DNA of 64,000 bases from NCBI GenBank assembly GCA_026929865.2, contig CM049408.1, forward strand, positions 3,753,501 through 3,817,500, given 5' to 3'. The notes beneath the pieces were generated by a model. That model was given only the letters and a program-made list of their open reading frames with translations. It made no database searches and was not told the origin of the DNA. The number at the start of each line of letters is the position of its first letter. Within the stretch, counting starts at the first letter, position 1. This document shows positions 44,567-55,749 of the stretch, piece after piece. The stretch is from Hyperoplus lanceolatus (Eukaryota > Chordata > Actinopteri > Uranoscopiformes > Ammodytidae). The translations under genes and the position numbers were made by a program.

Positions 44567-45410
44567 GGGCCTATCCGAAAACTTTTTTTTGCATAGGAAA
44601 TTTCCTTTCCTATCGAGATGAACCGGAAGTACTCGGCGGATAGGTGATCCGAATTCCCAAAATGCTTAGGAAAGGCATAGGAAAGGAGCCTCGATTCATC
44701 CTTTAACCCTCCTTTAGCATAGGTTACTCCTGACCAACCTATGCTAAAGGAAAGGAGATAGTGGTATCCCATAATCCTTTACGGCGGCAATATTTAAAGC
44801 AACAAGCCACCGCCGGAGTTTACCGACTCTACACGAATACGAACGAGAGGCAAAAGAGAAGAGAAGAGAGGAAGATTTAACTCAGCTAAAACAAAATACC
44901 CCCCCCCCCATTAAGATAATAAAGAACTCATAAAAGACCAATCATAATTTAGTTATTTTCGTAGCACATAATTTACACCATAAGAAAATAAAATACCAAC
45001 TTCACATTTAATGAAGTTACTGGGGGCAGTTCATTTCAACATTAACACAAGTGTAGCCTCTTTTTATTCCACATGTGAATTGGGATATAAGGGAGTGATT
45101 CTCACTCTGTTGGCGACAACCTGATTAAAATCAATATGAAAAGAACACATGGATCAAGCGAGCGCTTGTTGTAGTCAATTTTCGGAGAATAGTGTAGTTT
45201 CACGCTAGTGACTCACGTCAGCAATACTCGCCGTCGCGCAATGACGTCGGTTAGGAAAGGTGGAGTCGAATTCATTTGAAACAGCGCTGTCCTTTCCTAT
45301 GTTCGATAGGAAGCACCTTTCATCTCTCCTTAACCCCGATGACGTTTAGGGGTTAAGGCATAGGAAAGGAGGCTTATAGGTTAGGAGATTGGACTTTTCG
45401 GATAGGCCCC
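44567..45410. mobile_element. GGGCC-type TIR element E, copy 2
   Basis: The left end is GGGCCTATCCGAAAA and the right end, reverse-complemented, is GGGGCCTATCCGAAAAGTCC. The interior matches copy 1 (26630-27495) closely: AAATTTCCTTTCCTATCGAG, CCGGAAGTACTCGGC, TCACGTCAGCAATACTCGCC, ATGACGTTTAGGGGTTAAGG. It lies about 105 bp upstream of the start codon of the Myb/SANT gene copy 2. Confidence 0.85.
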
Positions 45411-45434
45411 AGTTGAAGAACACATCAGGAACAC

Positions 45435-45500
45435 TTTCGGGGCGTTCAAATGTACTGAATTGTGCTATATAAATAAACTTGCCTTGCCTTGCCTTACTTC
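45435..45500 (+). mobile_element. L2-like LINE 3' tail with (CCTTG)n
   Basis: TGTGCTATATAAATAAACTT is followed by GCCTTGCCTTGCCTT, the same kind of tail (in reverse) as at 49417 for the longer L2 copy. Only the tail remains. Confidence 0.6.
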
Positions 45501-46211
45501 ACCCACCTGTGGGACATTTCTGATTCTAATAATATTCTTCCGAATCCTCTCCTGCTCAAACACAGAGCCTGAGGCCTGTGTGTGCTCTCGCTTGACTCTC
45601 CTCTTTGTTCTCACACATGGAAAGAACAAACTACAGCCTCAACCCAGAGGAGGCAGTGGACAGGATGGAGGGAGATGTTAGCCACTCAGCGTGCAAACAT
45701 CTGATTTACAGCTCCAGTGTGTGTGTGTGTGTGTGTTGTTGTGTGCTGCATCTTGATCAAGTGCTATTGATTGAGTCATGAATGAAGCTGGATCAATAGG
45801 TGGAGACCTTCAGCAAAACCTGATGTTAATAACTGTGTGGGAGCAGTGGGTGGCCCAAGGTTCAGCTCCTTGTCACGTGCCTTCTCTTGTAACTCTTTGT
45901 GCTTCTAATTCTACTTAACCTTCTCCCAACCTTGCTCCAGGTAAATGAAAGCGTATGCGAGGGGAGAAAATAAATGCCGTAGGTGTTCACAATGTCACAG
46001 TGTGGGTGTTTTCTCCTGTATCCCAGAGTGAAATAAATAAAGGGAGGAATAAACAGTTGCACTGTGGAGTAGTTTCCCTGTAGAACGAGGACAGGAACTA
46101 TGGGAATCTACTCATTGTATGAGTAGATTCAAAAACATTCAAATCATAGGAACACAAAAACATGCATATTCTTTTAACTGCATACTCAGGATTTTCTTCT
46201 TGAAAACAAAG
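45501..46211. other. No gene seen; GT run
   Basis: A (GT)n stretch occurs at about 45719-45738. ACTCATTGTATGAGTAGATT near 46110 forms a small inverted repeat. No coding evidence. Confidence 0.45.
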
Positions 46212-47305
46212 TAGGGGAAGGTGGGGTGATTTGTGCATTTTGGAAGTTGCAAAACCCCTTGTTTCTAGAAAACCGTGGAAGAAATTGGAAATGTGACCAC
46301 ATATTTAAGAAGAGCCATCCATTTGACTCATCCTGTAAAGAAGGGAGACACAAGGAATAAGATATAAGCACATTTAAGCTCAAAAAACTGTGTTTTGCCT
46401 TTCAAAGTAAAATTTCCATGATCAAGGTTTTTTGATTATTGTGTCTGAACAATTATAGACACGTTTGAAAACATTTGACACATGTTTTAGTGCTTTGGTA
46501 TGCTACACTTTGAGTCTATATAGTTAGCACAATGTCAACCCTAAATTGCTGCATCATGCCTATTATCCAAAATTCTGGGGATGGGGTGATTTGTGCGCAA
46601 GGGCCTGGGTGAGTTATAAGTAAGTAAGTAAGTAAAATGTATTTATAAAAGCACATTTATGACAGTTTGCACTGTCCAAAGTGCTGTACATAGTGCATTC
46701 AGTAGGTAAACAATGAAGGTAAAATAACAATAACCAAAATAAAAGACGTAAAGCCCATACATCCACATAAACACAGATAGTAGTGCAGAGGTAAGTAAGT
46801 AGTGCAGAGGTTAATGGGGAGGAAACACCAGGGTGTACATATGGGTTTTGAGCCTTGATTTAAAGGCAGAAATGTAGGGGGAATCACATTTGTCAGGTGG
46901 CAGTTGGTTCCACAAGCACGGAGCAACTAGTGCAAAGTACATTTCTGAGAGTTGTGCCAGTGGCATGGCTGTATACGCTGGTCACCAAAAGAAAGTGATA
47001 GTCTCCGTAGCTCAGGAGAGAGTGACATCTCAATTCCACTTAACGACACCACTGATGAGAGTTCAGATGGCCAGAAAGATGATGATGGTGACTTTGTCAT
47101 TGTGACACAATGACAAGACAAGACAACTTTTTTTCCGAAAGCTATATTTCTTAAACAGTTTATTCCAGATCCAAAGTTTTTATTGCCAGGGATGCACAAC
47201 ATCCTGAAATATATGTACATATTTGAGTTGGAGACATAACTGTCAAGGCCTCACTTTAAAATCACTTTGAGTAAAAAGTTGCACAAATCACCCCACCTTC
47301 CCCTA
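46212..47305 (+). mobile_element. TA-flanked element D, copy 1 (pogo-like), with captured LINE tail
   Basis: The left end is TAGGGGAAGGTGGGGTGATT and the right end, reverse-complemented, is TAGGGGAAGGTGGGGTGATT. TA is at both borders, as in the Tc1/mariner/pogo superfamily. Only the C-terminal end of a reading frame remains (DISIPLNDTTDESSDGQKDD then DGDFVIVTQ, stop near 47111). A LINE 3' fragment lies inside (46612-46930). Copy 2, inverted, is at 62213-63329 and is very similar. Confidence 0.85.
46612..46930 (-). mobile_element. LINE 3' fragment inside element D copy 1
   Basis: The minus strand reads WNQLPPDKCDSPYISAFKSR, then LKTHMYTL, the usual C-terminal end of L2-type LINE polyproteins (WN.LP.......F...LKTH). 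A tail of AAGTAAGTAAGTAAGT (minus: ACTT repeats) follows at about 46618-46635. The same fragment occupies the same place in copy 2. Confidence 0.75.
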
Positions 47306-48284
47306 TAGTGTTGTACAAAAATAATGCCTTATGCCCAGGGTTGCCAAATGTTGGCAAAGAAATATTTAATGTAATGTCAGACACACACATAAGATGAAAA
47401 CAGACAAATATTCATTGATTGATGTGGAGCACCAAATAAATACCCTTCTATATATTTGCTCAAAGGCAAAGCAAAGAGACAGCCATTGAATTGTGGTGTG
47501 GTATGTTTGATTTCAGTACTAACACCATCATTTGGATTTGCCTTGAATAAAAAGGCACTGTCATTTATCTTTCTGAAAATGTGAATTTTTCGGGCAGAGA
47601 ATGATGAACCAATAATTTACAAAAGAGTAATATATATTTATATATAATATTTAAATAATATATACATTGGATAATAGTAACCACCATTTAGGGATACTAT
47701 AGTACCATTGAATGATTAGCAGGCAGGTGAAGTTCTGCACGCCTTATGCTTTCAAACACAGTGATTACCTGTTCAGATTTCAGATTTCTTTATTGTCATA
47801 TGCACCGTTACAGCACAATGAAATTTGCCTTTCAGTACACACCTCTCCAAGACAGGAGATAGTGTAACTGCAGGGTCGCAGCGGCATTGATACTCCTTGA
47901 CAAAGACATATTTTATGTATTTATTAATGATACAACACTATAATCTATTATAACTACCTTAGGCTTCATATTAGGCCAACTAGTTCATATTATAGGAATG
48001 ATAGGAAAAACAACCATGAAAACCACTCATCTGCTCTGAGGCCTCAGCAGACCTGGGCATTGGTAGTACAAATCTCCATTAAGTCTAACTTTGATCTTTA
48101 TAAGACTCCTCTTCTACATGAACAGACAGGAATCTGTCAGGGCATTATCTTAAAGTACAGTATTGTTCCCTAAGTTTTTGGATGTTTCAACATGAATTAC
48201 TAGGTTGAACAATACAGATTGTTAAATGTGTCACTTCAGGCCAAAAAAAAACTAAAGAGAAATGGATAAATGGATTGCTCTTGC
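47306..48284. other. Mostly unassigned; LINE tail at 47780-47890
   Basis: TTTCTTTATTGTCATATGCA then ACAGCACAATGAAATTTGCC resembles the reverse of a fish LINE 3' end. The remainder shows nothing recognisable. Confidence 0.4.
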
Positions 48285-48568
48285 TTATTTTGTTCCCTGA
48301 GGAAGTTCACCTTTATATCTGATCTGCCGTTTCAGCACATTTGACAATTGGAAGAGTCGGGTTTGGAGTACCATTGGCAGTAAAGACAAAGAAGTGTGAT
48401 TTATGTCCATGTATTCCAACATTTCTGTAAAAATTTGCAAGCAGGTGTCTTCAGATTGCTCAAAAAGCTTTAAGATATTCAGATATATTGAATCTCTGAT
48501 GAGAAAAAAAACTTCTTTATAGGGGGACGGTGCTCCACTCAGCCAGAATTTGCCGTTCATGAACAAGC
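48285..48568 (-). CDS. Possible host-gene terminal exon, unidentified
   Basis: The minus strand has a consensus acceptor (GATTTACAG) and then 93 codons without interruption to a TAA at 48285. The sequence begins LFMNGKFWLSGAPSPYKEVF and includes LFEQSEDTCLQIFTEMLEYM and LPMVLQTRLFQLSNVLKRQI. Composition is that of a normal soluble helical protein, with no transposon motif and no nearby repeat similarity. I do not recognise it. If real, the upstream exons lie at higher coordinates or outside the window. It could also be a chance frame. Confidence 0.4.
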
Positions 48569-49055
48569 CTGTAAATCACCATCCGAGCGCTGTGAATACT
48601 TTATTACCATAATAAAACATGTATTTATTGTAACAGAAGAGAATGGAATGAGGCCTTTTTTTTATAGTCCTATGTGTTGAACTCTTATGATTATGTGTGC
48701 CCTCTTAATTCATGCCTCATTAAACATGCAGCCCCGTGTCATGGCCACGAGTTGAAATATTCTAAAGGAACCCAGTGACAAACAAAAGTGTTCAACATGA
48801 CAAGTGTTCTCATGACCCCTGAGTTTGAATTATTCTTTGAGGAAGTTTACAGAAATATGTGCTAGAACTCTTATCAACAATTTATTTGAACATTTGCTCA
48901 AAGAGTTTATTAAAAAGTTAAAAGGAATACCTCGACAGATAGAATGAGGTTCTCAGAATCCCAAATGACACATTTTACATACTTAATTGTCATTAATCGC
49001 ATTTTTAACTCATGCAAAATTGAATTTTGCATGAATTTTGCATTTCCCTCTTATA
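48569..49055. other. No gene seen
   Basis: AT-rich sequence. A short direct repeat TTTTGCATGAATTTTGCAT lies near 49023-49041. No other feature. Confidence 0.5.
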
Positions 49056-51642
49056 TACACTGCCCGGCCCAAAAAGTCACACAATCGAAAAGTTTGTTGG
49101 ACCATCCTTAGCTTTGATATCTGCACCCATTCGCCGAAGCACAATTTGATAAGATTTTTTTTTTGACACATACGGTTGCTGTACCTTCACCTGCCCAACT
49201 GAAGCAACCCCAGATCCTACTGTACACTGCCACCACAGGCTTGTACAGTAGGCACTAGGCATGATGGGAGCATCAATTCATCCACCTCTCTTTTTACGCT
49301 GATGCACCCATCATTCTGGAACAGGGTCAATCTGGACTCATTAGACCACACAACCCTTTTCAATTGCTCCAGAGTCCCATATGTGCTCCCTGGCAAATTG
49401 AAGCATTTTTTCTGTTAAGGCAAGGCAAGGCAAGGCAATTTTATTTCTAGAGCACATTTCAGGTACAGGGCCACTCAAGGTGCTTCACAGGGTTAAAATC
49501 AAATAAAGAATACAAATACAAAAAAAAAAAATTACAGGTTAAAAGGGAAACAAGAACGTTTTGAGACCCGATTTAAAAGAGCTGAGAGTCTCAGCGGACC
49601 TCAGACTCTCTGGCAGTCCGTTCCAGACATTGGGCGCATAAATGCTCAATGCCGCCTCTCCCTGTTTAGTCCTAGTTCTGGGGACTTTTAAAAGACCTGT
49701 CCCAGACGACCTAAGGGCTCTGGGCGACTCATAACGTATCAGCAGATCAGTAAAGTATTTTGGCCCTAAACCATTTAAGGCTTTGTAGACCATCATCAAT
49801 ATTTTAAAATCAATTCTTTGAGTGACAGGAAGCCAGTGTAAAGACCTAAGAACTGGGGTAATATGATCTACTTTTGTTGGTCCTAGTGAGGACTCGAGCA
49901 GCAGCGTTCTGAATTAGCTGAAGCTGTCTGATTGATTTTTTAGGAAGGCCTGCAAAGACACTATTACAGTAGTCAAGTCTACTAAAAATAAATGTATGGA
50001 CAAGTTTTTCTAAGTCCTGCTGAGATATTAGCCCTTTAATTCTCGATATATTTTTAAGGTGGTAGTAGGCTGACTTAGTAATTGATTTAATGTGTTTTTT
50101 GAAATTCAAGTCGGAATCTATCACTACTCCAAGATTTCTAGCTTGGTGTGTGCTTTCTAACATAACAGATTTAAGCTGTGCGCTGACTTTTGATTGTTCA
50201 TCCCTGGCACCAAAGACAATTACTTCAGTTTTGTCGCTGTTTAATTGAAGAAAGTTTTGGCACATCCAGTCATTGATTTGATCAATGCATTTACTTTGTG
50301 CTTGAATCGGACTATAGTCTCCTGGTGATATGGTTATGTAAATTTGTGTGTCGTCTGCATAATTATGGTAGCATAATTTGTTAAATTATAGAATGGAACC
50401 TTGGGGGACCCCGCATGTAATATTTGTTCGCTCGGATGTGAAATTGCCTTGTCTCTTTCCTTTAAGTATGATTCAAACCAGTTTAGCACAGTTCCAGAGA
50501 GTCCAACCCAGTTTGCAAGTCGATCTAGCAATATGCTGTGGTCAACTGTGTCGAACGCAGCACTGAGATCCATTAAAACTAATACAGAGCTTTTGCCACT
50601 GTCTGTGTTTAAGTGGATGTCATTGAGGACCTTAACCAGAGCAGTCTCAGTGCTGTGGTGTTGTCGAAAAACCTGACTGAAAGACATCAAAGCTGATGAT
50701 GAACAGCTTTTTCAATGATCTTGCGTAAAAATGGTAGGTTAGATATCGGCCTATAATTGTTCATGAGTGATGTATCTAGATTTTTCTTTTTTAGGAGTGG
50801 CTTGATGACAGCTGTTTTCAGGGCCTGTGGGAATACACCAGTGCGAAGGGACATATTGACAATTTCTAGGACATCTGAGGCCATACAGCTAAAACAGTTT
50901 TAAAGAAGCCTGTGGGCAGAATGTCAAGGCAACAGGAGGAGGAGTTCAGGTGTTGTATAATGTCATCCAGGTTTGTCTTGTTTATCAGAAAAAACTCTGT
51001 CATGGCATCTGAATTCGTTTTAAATGGGTACAGAGATAAAACATATCTTGAACCTGGTATTGATGCAGTGACAGCTTGTATTATTTTATGAATTTCCTCA
51101 GTAAAGAAGGAGGCAAATTTGTTAAGCCCAACGTTGAGTGGTTGTCTTAATTCTGCACAGCTGTATAGTCCTGTCCATATCCCTTATGCTCTCTTTGCAT
51201 TGTGCGTGTGGAAATGTCCGTACTGCCACTATTAAACATAGCCGTGAGTTATACTGTCGCTATTTTACATTTTGGTTCCACCAAATGTTTTAAGTGATCT
51301 CACATCATGATCTTTAAAGATTTTTATCCAACCACAAGATGATTTTCATCATGCGTTGGACAGTTTTTAAACCAATTTTAGTAGTTTCATCTTCTCATGA
51401 GTAGTTTTCCTTATTTCATGCAGGCCAATCATTTCACCCCTCTGAAACATCAGTTACATCTTTTCAAAAAGCACAGCATATGTCTTCTGAAATGGTTGTT
51501 TAAGAAATAAGAAGCTATTCACTGCATCAGTATTGTGTTAAATAACTTGTTGCCAACTGAAACATATTAATCACTGCAGTTTTTAGCTGATGGAGGGCTC
51601 TTGCCTAATTGCTTAGTAACATACAGGTGGCTGGGCAGTGTA
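49056..51642 (-). mobile_element. Tc1-like element interrupted by an L2 LINE
   Basis: TA borders are at 49056-49057 and 51641-51642. The left end is CACTGCCCGGCCCAAAAAGT and the right end, reverse-complemented, is CACTGCCCAGCCACCTG. Transposase remnants on minus: RGEMIGLHEIRKTTHEKMK (about 51440-51380) before the LINE, and VWSNESRLTLFQNDG, then SCLVPTVQACGGSV (49320-49190) after it. The first catalytic Asp (usually WSDES) is Asn here, and the C-terminal third is deleted. Confidence 0.75.
49417..51165 (-). mobile_element. L2-type LINE, 5'-truncated, with (CCTTG)n tail
   Basis: Minus-strand segments in order: MNNYRPISNLPFLRKIIEKA, then FRQHHSTETALVKVLNDI and LMDLSAAFDTVDHSILLDRL (RT motif A, FDTVDH), then NYADDTQIYIT (motif C, YADD, in a shifted frame), LNSDKTEVIVFG, LGVVIDSDLNFKKHI and finally VWNGLPESLRSAETLSSFKS. 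A deletion removes the GVPQGS-type block between motif A and YADD. The 3' end lies at 49417 with TTGCCTTGCCTTGCC on the minus strand. It has the domain order of the L2 reverse transcriptase and is inactive. Confidence 0.9.
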
Positions 51643-51779
51643 TTATATACTGTACATGTACATTTATTTTACAACCTTTTTCTTCACCCTTTTCCTTTCA
51701 TGGAGCTTATCGGAGCAAAAGTGTACTGCTTTCTCGATGGTGAACTTTGTCCTAATAGAGACTTTAAAAGGAAAAACAT

Positions 51780-52260
51780 TACATCACTCGACTGATTCCT
51801 CTCTCCAATCCTGCTCTCTATTAGAGATTATTGTTCTGTTTTATATTACATTGATGATTTTGACACTGCTATTAGATATAAGCCATCAAAAGCATTGCAG
51901 GGGTTATTAAGCAGAGAATTACATATTAATTACTGTGGTTAATGCTGCTGAATATAAATGTTCAGACTTGAAGGTGCTCAGGCCTCTTTTGAGCGATACG
52001 TATCAAAACTTGGGTCGGTTCATTCATGCTTTGACAAAGCATAAATGAGAAAAACACCAAGCGAAAGGGAATAATCTGGTTGGCATTTCATCCAAAGGGA
52101 AATGGCAAGACAAATGAGATAATAAAGCAATGCGAGGCCTCTATTTGGAGAGAAAGACCGATCGGTGAAGCTATTTCCATTCATAATGCAGTCAGTCTTA
52201 ATTAGTTCCATTATGGCTGCTGAGAAAAAAAGGTCCAAGGAATCAATGTCACTTCAATGC
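51780..52260. promoter_or_regulatory. Candidate conserved non-coding element
   Basis: A non-repetitive AT-rich stretch has several homeodomain-type cores (GTCTTAATTAGTTCCATTAT near 52195, TACATATTAATTACTG near 51920). It lacks transposon ends and lacks long open frames, and it sits in one of the few repeat-poor parts of the window. Deep conservation cannot be judged from one sequence. Confidence 0.25.
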
Positions 52261-52559
52261 CATTGTCTTCTAAGCCTTAGTATTGGGTTTCCTTGGGAAC
52301 AAAGAGATAAATAAGGGCACAGTACAATGTGCTCTCAAGCAGATGGAAAGACATGAGAAGATCTATAAAAAATCAAGAGACATGTCTACTGCAATTATCT
52401 GCCTGTGTCAAGCATTATGGTATGATGTTCACTGTATGGAGGGAATATGGTTGTACTATTGTTGCAATGGTTCCTAATGATTTTGGGATCCATTTGATTT
52501 TTCCTTTTGCACCGTCATCAGTGAAATGTTGATTATGCAGACGAAACAACATCGATAGA

Positions 52560-52700
52560 TCTAAAGCCTATTGCACGAAACCAAGATGATGGATTAAACC
52601 CTGGTATATCGGTTATCCTAACTTCACCCATGATTCACTTGCACAGAGGCACCTAAGTTACCATGGAGATTTATCCTTTACATTTGACCAGGGGCCTCTC
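52560..52700. mobile_element. MITE remnant
   Basis: GCCTATTGCACGAAACCAAG, then GGATTAAACCCTGG and GTTATCCTAA resemble the ends of Harbinger-like MITEs of the ATTGCAC type. It is cut by the element E fragment at 52692. Confidence 0.35.
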
Positions 52701-52746
52701 CGAATTGCCCAATCTCCTAACCTATAAGCCTCCTTTCCTATACCTT
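52692..52746. mobile_element. Element E terminal fragment
   Basis: GGGGCCTCTCCGAATTGCCC, then AATCTCCTAACCTATAAGCC and TCCTTTCCTATACCTT match the reverse complement of the right end of copies at 26630 and 44567. Only about 55 bp remain. Confidence 0.7.
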
Positions 52747-53640
52747 TGCATGCGTGCTCACCGGCTGGCAGGGACACAATTCTTATCAGCGGTAACTTGG
52801 CACACTATCAACACACACCTCGGAAGAGAAGGTGCAGGTAGGGGGCTCGCCTCCCGCTTCGAATACACAGTGCACGTTAATGCGCATTCAGAAAGAGGAA
52901 GTCACGGCACTCATGTCTGTTAGCTTTTAAAAATAAGAATTTGAAAGTAAAAGTCCCGCAAAACAAATGTTATTTTGGGGATTCATTTCTCCGCGTGAGA
53001 AATTTGAGGTGTGGTGTGTGAGAGTGTGAACTGGTTGATTTGCGTGTGTCTCACGGCCAAAGAGTGAGACTTGGCAGCTATACCAGTTCAAATGTGAAGT
53101 AAGCAATCGTTAGGGAGGATGTAGAACAGGTCATTGCCTTCCTCTCGGGTGGCAGTCACCACCAAGCACATGTCAAAAGCAGGTGAAATTGGAAGTGGCT
53201 TGTTTGACCAAGCTAAAACGAGAGACTGCTTTCCGCAATCACCGTTTACTGATTCGATACTTCAAAATTCGCATTAAGGCAGGGGGGTGGAAACGCAGCT
53301 ACTGTGGTCCATGATCCAATATATCGTAACTATTGATTGTTCAGTTCCATAATAACCATATCACTAGACAGAACACTGCCTGTGGACAATTCTGCAAAAC
53401 CCTGGATAGTGACAACTGAATAGAAAATCAATGCAAGGTTAATGCAAACAGTGCCGTGAACAAGTGCCCAGCGATGTGTGTGCATCAGCATGACCACGTC
53501 TGTATCACTGTGGGCCAGAGTTAGAAAAAAAACTCCTGAAACCTCACGTTCAGAACCAACCCAAATAGCCGGCAGGGCTCACTCCCAAATGTACGTCGAT
53601 TTGGTTTAACACAACTATTGTAACCTGTATAGGTCTTAAA
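52747..53640. other. No gene seen
   Basis: Mixed-composition sequence without recognised motifs. The 86-codon frame at 52663 covers repeat DNA. Confidence 0.45.
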
Positions 53641-53689
53641 ATATTAGATTAAAGAAAAGCATTATATGTCCTCATTGAACTCTGCTCAC

Positions 53690-54651
53690 GGAAGACAGCT
53701 TGAATCATATACCATAAAACAGATTGTAATGTCAGTTCAAATATCCAGCTTTAGCTCTCCTTCTGCTCTGTATGCATGTGTGCTTCTGATTCAGTGCAAC
53801 AATCTGTTCAGAACCTACAGAGCTCTTTTAACACCCTGCAGAACTGTCTAGTGGATCGCAGGCTTGTCCTTAATACAGAAAAAAACAAAATATATGTGTT
53901 TTTCCAGAGCAAGAATTACACATTTTAATGATCTTATTATTCACACAAATAATGGATCTCTTATTGAAAGAGTCACTGAATATAAATATCTTGGCATCTG
54001 GATAGATGAAAAACTCTCTTTTACATTTCACATAAAAAATCTTGTCTGTCGTCTGCGACAAAAGATTGGATATTTTTATAGGAATAAAGCCACCTTCCCG
54101 TTGTTCAGTAGGAAAAGGATTATTGAGGCAGTTTGTATGTCTGTCCTTGATTACGGTGATGCGGTTTATCGGCATGCATCTCGTTTATGCCTTAAACTCC
54201 TAGACTCTGTATTTCACTCTGCTTTGAGATTCATTACAGGAGATGCTTATGATACACACCATTGTGTTTTATATGAAAAGGTTGGGTGGTCCTCCCTTAA
54301 GGAGAGACGTGATGCACATTGGCATATTTTTATATATAAAGCTCTGACTGGAAAGCTACCACTCTATTTGACAGAAATGCTGCTTATTTCAGATGGGCTT
54401 TATCAAACCCGCTCAACTGACATGCTCATGTTATATGTTCCCTATGCCCGGTCTGACCTTGGTAAAACCGCTTTTAGCCATAGTGCCCCTGACTCCTGGA
54501 ACAGCCTACAACATACAATTAAAATAAATACACTCATAACTGTTAACCAATTTAAAATCATTTTTTTGAATCAGCCCCTCTACACTTGTAACTGTTTTAA
54601 TTAGGCTATTGTCTCTTTCATTCAATTGTCCTGAATGTTTTAAATTGTTGT

Positions 54652-54696
<45 letters not shown>

Positions 54697-54806
54697 TGTT
54701 ATGTATTCTCATTGTATATTGTGTATCTGTACAAACTCGACGTCATTGTAAAAGAGGGTCACCCCTCAATTGATCTTTCGAGGTTAAATAAAGGAAAATG
54801 AAATGA
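53690..54806 (+). mobile_element. Non-LTR LINE 3' part with C-terminal RT region
   Basis: The frame 53864-54604 (246 codons, intact to its stop) reads RVTEYKYLGIWIDEKLSFTF, then LRQKIGYFYRNKATFP, RKRIIEAVCMSVLDYGDAVY, DTHHCVLYEKVGWSSLKERR and FSHSAPDSWNSLQ. This is the post-RT region of a common fish LINE (jockey/L2-like). An upstream piece in another frame (LQSSFNTLQNCLVDRRLVLN) shows a frameshift near 53880. The tail GGTTAAATAAAGGAAAATGA lies at about 54782. The catalytic YADD lies beyond the 5' truncation. Confidence 0.85.
54657..54691. repeat. (GT)n microsatellite
   Basis: About 17 GT units in the LINE 3' untranslated region. Confidence 0.93.
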
Positions 54807-55279
54807 AAAACTGAATGTGTAGAAAGTCTTGTGTACTCTTTGCTCTCTCTTATTTTTCACATTGTACAAGAGTGTTTATCAATCCAGCAGTGTGTGTGTA
54901 CAATCAGACCTCAATAAATTCAAGTACCGCTTTCACAAACCCTGCTGCGCCTTTATTTCCATTCATCATCTCAGTGGCCGGAAAGACATGCAATCCTAAT
55001 ACTATAACTTTTCATTTTTATGTGTGCATTCTCTTCAGCCCTGTGCTCTCCAAGAGGCCGGGGAAGTTGCATACACAGTGCAGCGGTCATATTGTCATAT
55101 TTATTTCCACAGCTGGCAGGCAAGCTAGACAGTCATTGTAATGAGAAAGATCATTTGAGATGATGTACGTGGGCCTTTTTTCCCCAGGCTGTTCCAGGCA
55201 CCTACAACGCAAATAGAGATCTCTGGACGTTTCTCATCCTTCCTTATCATCATCTGCCTTCGCTATTCTACTTCATATC
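54807..55279. other. No gene seen
   Basis: Ordinary AT-rich sequence. An open frame at 54815-55141 (108 codons) shows no known motif. Confidence 0.4.
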
Positions 55280-55545
55280 TTGCCACTAACCGAAAATGAC
55301 CACCCGGGGGATGACTGGACACCTCACCATCCGTTTGACCACCTGTCTAGCTGCGACGCAGCAACATCACAAAATAACTCCAACGCACCGTCAGAAGCCG
55401 GCTCATCACATACGTCACGACCAAAAGTTATGCGATCCAGAGTGGCACTGGGCACTTCAACAGACACCCGCCTCCAAGTGAGTGAACGTTTGCCAAAAGA
55501 GCAGTTCCAGACCTTCTGTACAAATAAAATGAAGTACCCTTGAGG
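55280..55545 (+). pseudogene. ORF fragment shared with element G
   Basis: An 87-codon frame reads NDHPGDDWTPHHPFDHLSSC and ends RLQVSERLPKEQFQTFCTNK. Bases 55385-55545 are strongly similar to 30735-30918 inside element G (GTCAGAAGCCGGCTCAT, GACAGACACCCGCCTCCAAG, CCAGACCTTCTGTACAAAT). Either this is a G fragment, or G acquired a piece of this coding sequence. Confidence 0.45.
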
Positions 55546-55588
55546 TAGTGTTACTGTTAACCAGGCAGACCAGGGAAGATGGCAGGCA

Positions 55589-55735
55589 TCAGTTTTTGTT
55601 CTGAGCAGAGCAATTGTCCACCCAAAAGATGGTGTGGGGAACATTACTCTCCTTCTTCAGTGCATTGATATACACAAAGGTGATCTCCACTGTATTTTGC
55701 CCTGCCCTGCCCTCATGCCAGACCACAAAAAAAAA
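55589..55735 (-). pseudogene. Transposon-protein fragment with VDNCSAQNKN motif
   Basis: The minus strand reads VVWHEGRAGQNTVEITFVYI, then HTIFWVDNCSAQNKN, and ends at TGA. The W.HE...GR and DNC..QNKN pattern recurs in uncharacterised fish and arthropod transposon proteins, where the Asp is probably catalytic (family inference). Only about 45 residues remain, beside a poly-A run. Confidence 0.5.
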
Positions 55736-55749
55736 AAAAAAAAACGTAT

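Noticed and set aside
46618-46640. (AAGT)n repeat as a possible CRISPR-like or regulatory array
   Set aside because: It is the 3' tail of the LINE fragment; no spacers, and the genome is eukaryotic.
53864-54604. Intact 246-codon ORF as a host gene
   Set aside because: Motifs and the 3' tail identify it as the C-terminal part of a LINE polyprotein.
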